Below are positions 21,174 to 26,835 of a DNA stretch of 26,835 bases, in pieces (position 1 is the stretch's first letter; every line of letters begins with the position of its first letter). The translations under genes and the position numbers were made by a program. Source of the DNA: Pelargonium nanum (lineage: Eukaryota; Streptophyta; Magnoliopsida; Geraniales; Geraniaceae); NCBI GenBank assembly GCA_036897485.1, contig JAYMTF010001052.1:1-26835 (forward strand). Reading direction: 5' to 3'. The notes beneath the pieces are model-generated. The model saw nothing but the letters and a program-made list of their open reading frames with translations, searched no databases and was not told the DNA's origin.

Positions 21174-22490
21174 ATGAAGAATCAAAGCAAATCCATGTTA
21201 ATTAGTTGTCACTGGCTGCTTTGGTTGCTCCTTGTTTGCGTAACCTTACAATCATCCCTCACAAATGGTACGTAACAAATGTAATTTTTATCGTAACATA
21301 TTGGTTATAATTCTCTGGTTTTGATTATGTTTTGGTCGTAAAACCATGCAGGAACGGATCATCAAGAAGATGCAGATGATTATAGCTACATAATTGGCAG
21401 CGATAAGGAACCGAGCAAATGGGGAGGTTTGAGACCCGAATGGAAAGCATGCAAGACCGGGAAGTTGCAGAGTCCGATAGATATACCCGTTACGAATGAT
21501 CCACCACTTCCCTCCATTGGCCAGCTAACCAGAAACTACAAGCCTGCCAATGCAAATCTTACTAAACACCATACAGTTAAGGTAATTAATTTGTTCCCTC
21601 TCAATGATACCGATCGAACTGTATAGATGCACGTTACCTTCTAACGAGGTGTGACTGATCGATGCAGTTTTGGTGGCAACCCGGAGAAGCCGGATCGATC
21701 CTATTGGACGGAAGAGCAACGTACAATCTCGAAAGTGTCCATTGGCACACACCTTCCGAGAACTTGCTCAATGGCAAAAGGTCCTCAATATTTCCCCTGA
21801 ATTATTCACTCTCCATCTCCTTGGTATTCTAATTCTCTTTCATTTTCATTAGATTCAACCTAGAGGTGCACATGGCGCACACAAACGCAGACCCAACTGC
21901 TGCTAACAAAATCACTGTCATCTCACACTTTTATCAAACCGGCCCGCCCGATCTATTTCTCTGTACGGTAAGATTGGTAAATTCATTCGGTCCGTTCCAT
22001 ATAAACTCGGGGTGCTTACCAGTTGTTCTAATTTTAGGTGATGGGTAATGTTGCGAAACAAGGTAAAAAGGAACAAACAGTAAGTGTAGATCCAAAACTC
22101 ATTGTAGGGAACGGCACGGAGTATTTTAGGTTCATCGGTTCGCTCACTACACCTCCTTGCACGGAGAATGTTATCTGGATAGTCGACCAAACGGTACACA
22201 CATAAACCCTAAAGGCCTAAGACATATACATCTTTTTATCAGTATCTAATATCAATGTAAACATAACTTACACTCAGGTGAGCACAGTTTCAGAAGAACA
22301 AATTCAGATACTTAAAGACGCTTCAAGAGCGGTACGTAACGAGTATAATTACAATTATCAATTATCAATCTATGAATCACATAGTAAGCAACATTTCATT
22401 TTGTGTTTGTAGGAAGGAGAAGGGAATGCTAGACCACTGCAACCCCTTCACAATAGGTCCATCCTCCATGGATCATTCCTTCAGACCTGA
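21174..22490 (+). CDS. Alpha-type carbonic anhydrase CA3
   Basis: The third tandem secretory carbonic anhydrase, closest to CA2. Seven exons: 21174-21267, 21352-21581, 21668-21780, 21853-21967, 22038-22193, 22278-22331 and 22413-22490, giving 279 aa. The signal peptide has the core [11 protein letters not shown]; an acidic segment (DHQEDADD) follows cleavage. Zinc ligands are His133, His135 (HWHTPSEN) and His152 (EVHMAH). The shuttle-type His is His105; Thr221/Thr222 (GSLTTPPC) and the disulfide pair Cys65/Cys225 are intact. The residue matching CAII His107, next to the conserved Glu, is Asn140 instead of His. An extra unpaired Cys183 is present. Sequons include NGT, NLT and NRS. A tiny upstream frame (ATG 21166, three codons, then TGA) overlaps the chosen ATG as ATGA. 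The ATG at 21174 is chosen because it aligns with CA2 (MK.QSKSM). Zinc binding should be kept; stability or activity may be altered. Confidence 0.92.
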
Positions 22491-22904
22491 TGATATCGGT
22501 GAATACATATATTTATAACGAATCATATGTAATTTTGACGATCATAACGCTAATAATAACGTAGGTGGACATTATCACCTGACTCGCAAACATGTATAAT
22601 TTTCTTTACGGCTGAAAAAAGGTTGACTTACCATGTAATCGATTTAAAATTTTCGATAGTCTAAACATGATGCAAAGACATTGTCCAACTAGTACAACGG
22701 AAAATTTAACATATGTAGGCGATGAGGCGCCTGACCAACCACAACAGTTAGCACAGGATATGTAGATTTCGCGGGAAAATTACAGAGGAACAGTTACCGA
22801 AGATTGACTGACTTCACGATCCTGTTCTTTGATCCTGTGCTTCAAGGAGTTTTCTCTTGATTTATTACACGAGATTGATTCAGAACTTCTGGTCTAGAAC
22901 ATGA
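22491..22904. other. Convergent intergenic region between CA3 and the RING ligase gene
   Basis: About 410 bp separate the two stop codons, holding both 3' UTRs. The start resembles the sequence after the CA2 stop (ACCTGATGATATC here, ACCTAATGATAAC there), confirming that duplication extends past the stop. I see no gene. Confidence 0.55.
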
Positions 22905-24909
22905 TTATCTCACCATCTGTTCGATCCTTGACGAGCAAGAAGCGGGGGCGCCTCTGGTCTGCCTTGTGTTATAGGAGTAGCATTTTAAACATTTGTGTGC
23001 CACGAAGTGGAAATTCACCTCCGATGATTCCCCACAGTCATTGCATAGAATCCAAACCTATCCAATGTATAATATATATACCGGTTTTAAGTATCTCAGG
23101 AAAAGAATTGAAATAGCTCAGTTCATCTTAACATGGGAATGTGTTGTTTTTTACCATCTTGTTCTGATACATCGGTGGCATGGGCGTTGCAGCAACCTGC
23201 ATATTGTTTCCCAGAACAGTTAGGATGCAAAGCCATTTTACATTCCCGCATATATCTTAAAGCTGGCGAGACGTACCTCTTCGTCAAGCCTTCTCCACAC
23301 ACGGGACATATCACAATACGATTTAGAGCAGACAGGACATGAGTATCTGAACAAAAAAATACAAAACTTAAACAACGAACATTGTTTCCCAAAACAAGAG
23401 ACGGCAGGCTAGGCAACTATTAAAAATTAAAAAACTTACTGGAAATGATGCTCCATCTCTTTGACACATTCCAAATGTATTGTGTGTCCACAGGGCAAGA
23501 CAGTGATGTCTTTCATTGTATCGAAAAGAAACTGCACAATGAAATGTATTAAACTAATGTGTCAACGACAACGCATTCTCCAATTCATTATGCTTAAATA
23601 GCTTCCTATTCTTCAATGTTTACCTCAAAGCAAACGGGGCAGTTATGGTGCATTGCCTTTTCCACGCAATTGTGTGTATCCTTCAACATTGTCGAGTAAC
23701 AACATCCTGAAATGCAAACAATATCCTAATATTTAACGCAAAGAAGCCCCGAAAGGATGTTTCCAAGTAATGAATTCAACGTTTAAAACTCACCGCATTT
23801 AATACAATGGAAAAAGTTCTCCTTCCCGCCAATTCTATAATACAAAAACAAATTGAAAAATCAGACATCATAGAATCACAGAAGATAAAGAGGAAGCATA
23901 ATACAGAACGAACTTAACCTGCATATGCCACATTCATCGCAATGGTATTGATTCTTTGAAACCTGAAAAAAATAATAATAAGATTCAACGATTAAGGAAA
24001 TATATACAACGAAACCTAATGCCTCCAATCATTGATAAATGATAATTATCTACCGAAATTGAAGAAAACACATACATCATCATCAAAGAACTTGCATTTG
24101 GAGCAGAAGTACTTGCCCATGCAAACCCCACATTCAATGCAAATCTGCTGAACCTGAGGTAAGTATCAACACCAAAATCAGAAACTACTCGGACACTTAA
24201 TTGAAATTGTTATTAGTATTCCATCGATATCAAAAACTCACATCTTGCTCTGTATCACACAAAGAACAGATAACCTGCAAAACAAAGAGAATACAGAATA
24301 AAATGCCAAATTGGATAAAAGATAACGAAAAGGAAACACAGAAGAAAACAAAAGATGTAGCTGTTAAACCACTCTAGCATAGAACCCAATTATTCATAAA
24401 CAAAACAAAACAAAACAAAAAAAGATTGCTATTTTCAATCTCAATTTTGTTTGTTTGTGGCTTCAAGTTTATAACTACCATGAACCAAAAATCATAAGGC
24501 TATACAGAATCAGAAACACAAACCCTTTTCAAATCATGGCGAGGAACATCATGTCTATCCAAAGGATTTACTTCCATAGCATTCTGCCAAAGCCACATAC
24601 AAAACAAAATCAACCACCACCTAAAATTGCACGTTGCAGAGCAAAATTTGAAATAAAACAAAACAAATACGAGACCTTGGATTCGTTGTGGCAGTGTCTG
24701 CAATCGAATATCTCATTGCAACAAGGAGCTATGATCTTGCACCTCCTTCTATAATGCGAGCACCTTCAAAACCAACAGACCCAAATCACACATTCACACC
24801 AAAAAGTTAAAAATCAAAACTTTACAACTTTTACTGAAAATAAAACATACCCAAAATCCCCAGATCCCTTCTCGATAATCATCTGATCGTTTTCGGCGAG
24901 AGACGACAT
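22905..24909 (-). CDS. CHY/CTCHY/RING-H2 zinc-finger E3 ubiquitin ligase, RZFP34/CHYR1-like
   Basis: An E3 ligase of the plant RZFP34/CHYR1 and MIEL1 group, whose members act in abscisic acid and stress responses. Twelve minus-strand exons: 24851-24909, 24676-24763, 24524-24583, 24242-24274, 24076-24153, 23919-23962, 23794-23834, 23624-23706, 23440-23531, 23277-23346, 23155-23196 and 22905-23057. These give 843 nt and 280 aa with every phase consistent. Domains: CHY finger about 20-68 ([25 protein letters not shown]), CTCHY about 70-135, RING-H2 157-199 (C157, C160, C176, H178, H181, C184, C196, C199), then a zinc ribbon (C235, C238, C253, C256). Wording such as [10 protein letters not shown] and [13 protein letters not shown] places it nearer CHYR1 than MIEL1. 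The 33-nt exon (24242-24274) is a micro-exon. The C-terminal tail is a little shorter than I recall for Arabidopsis. All metal ligands are intact. Confidence 0.95.
24398..24421. repeat. CAAAA microsatellite in an intron
   Basis: Four to five CAAAA units lie in the intron between the third and fourth exons of the RING ligase gene. It is a simple repeat. Confidence 0.7.
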
Positions 24910-25330
24910 CTGGGTCTGGCGATCGCCCGCTAATTTTTCTTCAGGCTCAATATGCCAAACTGGGTTTGAACAAAAATCACCTGAAACCCAGAACACGCAG
25001 ACCAGAAAACAATCAAAATTTTTAAAAATTGGAGCTAAAATCGAAGATTTATATACAATGCGAATTGAAAAATCAGGTGCCTGAAAAAAATGGAAGTCGG
25101 GATCGTCCGGCTCTTGCAGTTGAAGGGGTGAGAGAAGAAGAAACAGAAGCCACCACCTCTGTTTCTCAGAAAATATCTCAGGCTCGAGGTAGTGAAATTA
25201 CCGAAATGGCCCTGCCTTGGGTTGGTTTGCGCCAGATTTTTTTGGGAGGAGAGTGGGCGGATGGTAATATCGGACAAGGAGACAAGAAGAGGCTTCCATT
25301 ACGTGGCAATGAGGCGCCACGCCAGCGTTT
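24910..25330 (-). promoter_or_regulatory. 5' leader and promoter of the RING ligase gene
   Basis: On the minus strand, a good acceptor (TGGGTTTCAG, exon resuming at 24980) before the start codon suggests a leader intron; I could not fix its donor. Further upstream a pyrimidine-rich stretch (minus-strand TTCTTCTTCTCTCACCCC, about 25124-25141) is typical of plant 5' UTRs. GC-rich sequence at 25250-25330 probably covers the proximal promoter. No clear TATA box is seen. Confidence 0.4.
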
Positions 25331-25506
25331 GCCAGCCGACCCTAAAAATAAATTATTAACGTTAATAATGATTAGATAGAGAAAATATAGGATTACGTGT
25401 AAGCAATCACTTTTTGATTTAATAGATAAGCATCAAAGGACGACGCCGTTTTATGTTTCTACTATTTGTGACGGGTTTTGGTTTACAATAATAGAGGTTA
25501 ATAATC
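25331..25506. other. Short AT-rich intergenic stretch
   Basis: It lies between the RING ligase promoter and the foldback element. No gene or motif is recognised. Confidence 0.35.
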
Positions 25507-25692
25507 CTAAACCAAGAATTATTTGGTTTAGGCTAAGCCACCAATGAGATTATAACACCTCATTAAAAATATTAGATCTGGGCGGGTCGCTCCGCTTCCA
25601 CCAATTCACTTGGGTGGATATGAGTGAAATTAAATGAGTTATCATCATCTCATTGGCTTGGCTTAGACTAATCCAAATATTTATTGGTTTAG
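25507..25692. mobile_element. Foldback MITE with about 45-bp terminal inverted repeats
   Basis: The left arm (from 25507, CTAAACCA...CTAAGCCA...CAATGAGAT) and the right arm (to 25692) are imperfect inverted copies of about 45 bp; both carry CTAAGCCA and CAATGAGAT in inverse orientation. Each arm is itself a hairpin: CTAAACCA with TGGTTTAG on the left, and CTAATCCA with TTGGTTTAG on the right. The interior (about 95 bp) is non-coding. I could not identify a clear target duplication, so the superfamily is unassigned. Confidence 0.7.
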
Positions 25693-26640
25693 ATTCTTTA
25701 TTCTCTACAATAATATAATGTGTATAAAATATTATCACCAACTCTAACTACGCGTAACCTCCTCTAAAATCGCGGCTACCTACAAAGGGGTCTCACGACC
25801 CTCATAGACTCTTAGTTGCCTCATGTACTTCGGACCCTTCGAATGTTTCCAAAACCTCCTCGTGGGAACCTATTGCTAGGTATATCCTTTTGGGTCTCCT
25901 CCGACATCTTTCAAACCCCTTATAAGGTATCAATGATGTGTTCAATTGTAAAGGAAATTTTTCATGAACTTTCAACCTCTTTGAATATTATGCGTGATTT
26001 ATACGTCTCACGTGCACGGGCCAACCAGTGAGCATGTGTAACCTCATTTGCACGCCTCCAAGTCATCTAGGGATGTGCCCTACTATAACTCAAGTCCAAA
26101 TTTGAGACATATAATTACTTAGGTGTCCGGACCGTCGACACACATAGCCCCCCGAGACTTTTCTAAGCACGACATTCCAAATTTGTTACCTCATAAACTT
26201 GGTTTTCAAGGAACTTCCAGGGCCATGAGGCTTCGTAAGTCCTAAGATGGAGACATCACCTACACACCATTGCAATGGCATCATCAACACGTCATAAATG
26301 AGCCATAGCACTTCATCATCATGTGATATCATCATGTGGTAATTTAAAATCATCATTTGAGCTCATGATGTGACATTATCAAATCTCACTTGCAATTCTG
26401 TACAATCAATCACAACGCTACATATTCTGTCTTTTTAAGTAGAAATATTTCCTCAAAATATATATAAATCATTTTTTTGATATTTGAGATTTACTTATGT
26501 TATTTACACGTTCTAATTTTCAAAATCTATCTATAATTTTCATACACATGCTCTTATTTTACCATGATAGAAATACATGTTCTTGTGAAATACATAAGAC
26601 CTCTTAAATTTTGTTTCAAATCGTTAACTCCTAGAAATAA
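25693..26640. other. Intergenic DNA, possible retroelement relic
   Basis: No gene is supported. The part at 25750-26250 is more GC-balanced than its surroundings and contains short C-runs (for example AGCCCCCCGAG near 26146) but no protein motif. It may be an old LTR or other repeat. From 26280 on there are CATCATCA-type low-complexity stretches and then AT-rich sequence. Confidence 0.3.
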
Positions 26641-26835
26641 GTCTAAGGCCTTGTTTGGTAAGTCTACTTCAAGTCTATATGAAATGTCTATAGACATTTT
26701 TTTGAAGAAAAATTGTTTGGCATGTCTACTTGTTGATGAATGTCTATAGACATTCATAAAAAACCAGCTGAAAAGCTCTACTTCTCACAGGAGCAACCCA
26801 GCTCCTGTGAGAACACTGTTACGTCTATATCAAAT
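26641..26835. mobile_element. Palindrome-rich MITE-like element cut by the window end
   Basis: The stretch opens with AAGGCCTTGTTTGGTAAG, a sequence style common at the ends of plant MITEs. Two perfect palindromes share the core ATGTCTATAGACAT: one at 26682-26699 (18 bp) and one at 26736-26757 (22 bp). A hairpin with a 13-bp perfect stem, TTCTCACAGGAGC, and a 6-nt loop lies at 26782-26813. The right end is outside the window, so terminal repeats and target duplication cannot be checked. Confidence 0.55.

Noticed and set aside
21118..21180. ATG at 21166 as the CA3 start
   Set aside because: It meets a stop after three codons; the ATG at 21174 aligns with the CA2 start and opens the signal peptide.
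25029..25379. 116-codon plus-strand open frame upstream of the RING ligase gene
   Set aside because: It covers the likely leader and promoter of the minus-strand gene, has unbiased composition and resembles no family.

Overview
This window is nuclear DNA from a flowering plant, most likely a eudicot. Genes have several exons with GT-AG introns, non-coding DNA is AT-rich, DNA-transposon relics are common, and every recognisable protein matches a plant family. I cannot name the genus from the sequence alone.

Layout. 1-4300: non-coding, AT-rich and repeat-rich, with a diverged tandem duplication near 0.9-1.4 kb and two G-boxes just before the first gene. 4782-8129 (+): a two-exon PP2A regulatory B'/B56 subunit (494 aa). 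9320-12386 (+): a four-exon gene for a 129-aa protein whose function I do not recognise, with related hAT-type elements in its last two introns. 13831-22490 (+): a tandem cluster of three secreted alpha-type carbonic anhydrase genes (CA1, CA2, CA3; 270, 290 and 279 aa), plus an orphan last exon stranded between CA2 and CA3. 22905-24909 (-): a 12-exon CHY/CTCHY/RING-H2 ubiquitin ligase of the RZFP34/CHYR1 type (280 aa), convergent with CA3. 25.4-26.8 kb: intergenic DNA with a foldback MITE and, at the window edge, a palindrome-rich element that is cut off.

The carbonic anhydrase cluster is the most informative part. CA2 and CA3 share promoter, signal peptide and exon structure and are close duplicates; CA1 is more diverged. 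The last exon and 3' flank of CA1 recur downstream of CA2. This implies that the duplicated unit ran from the CA1 last intron through CA2, and that unequal exchange left the orphan exon behind. CA2 then changed further: an internal tandem duplication of its exon-5 region made an extra in-frame 22-codon exon, a roughly 67-bp minisatellite grew in intron 2, and a 123-bp CACTA-type MITE inserted in a later intron. CA3 has a His-to-Asn change next to the zinc site and a weakened TATA box; CA2 has a Thr-to-Val change in the active-site GSLTTPPC motif.

The genes do not form one pathway. PP2A-B' and the RING ligase are signalling and turnover components, and the carbonic anhydrases are secretory-pathway enzymes. 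All exon boundaries were read by eye from splice sites, reading phase and family similarity, without transcript data.
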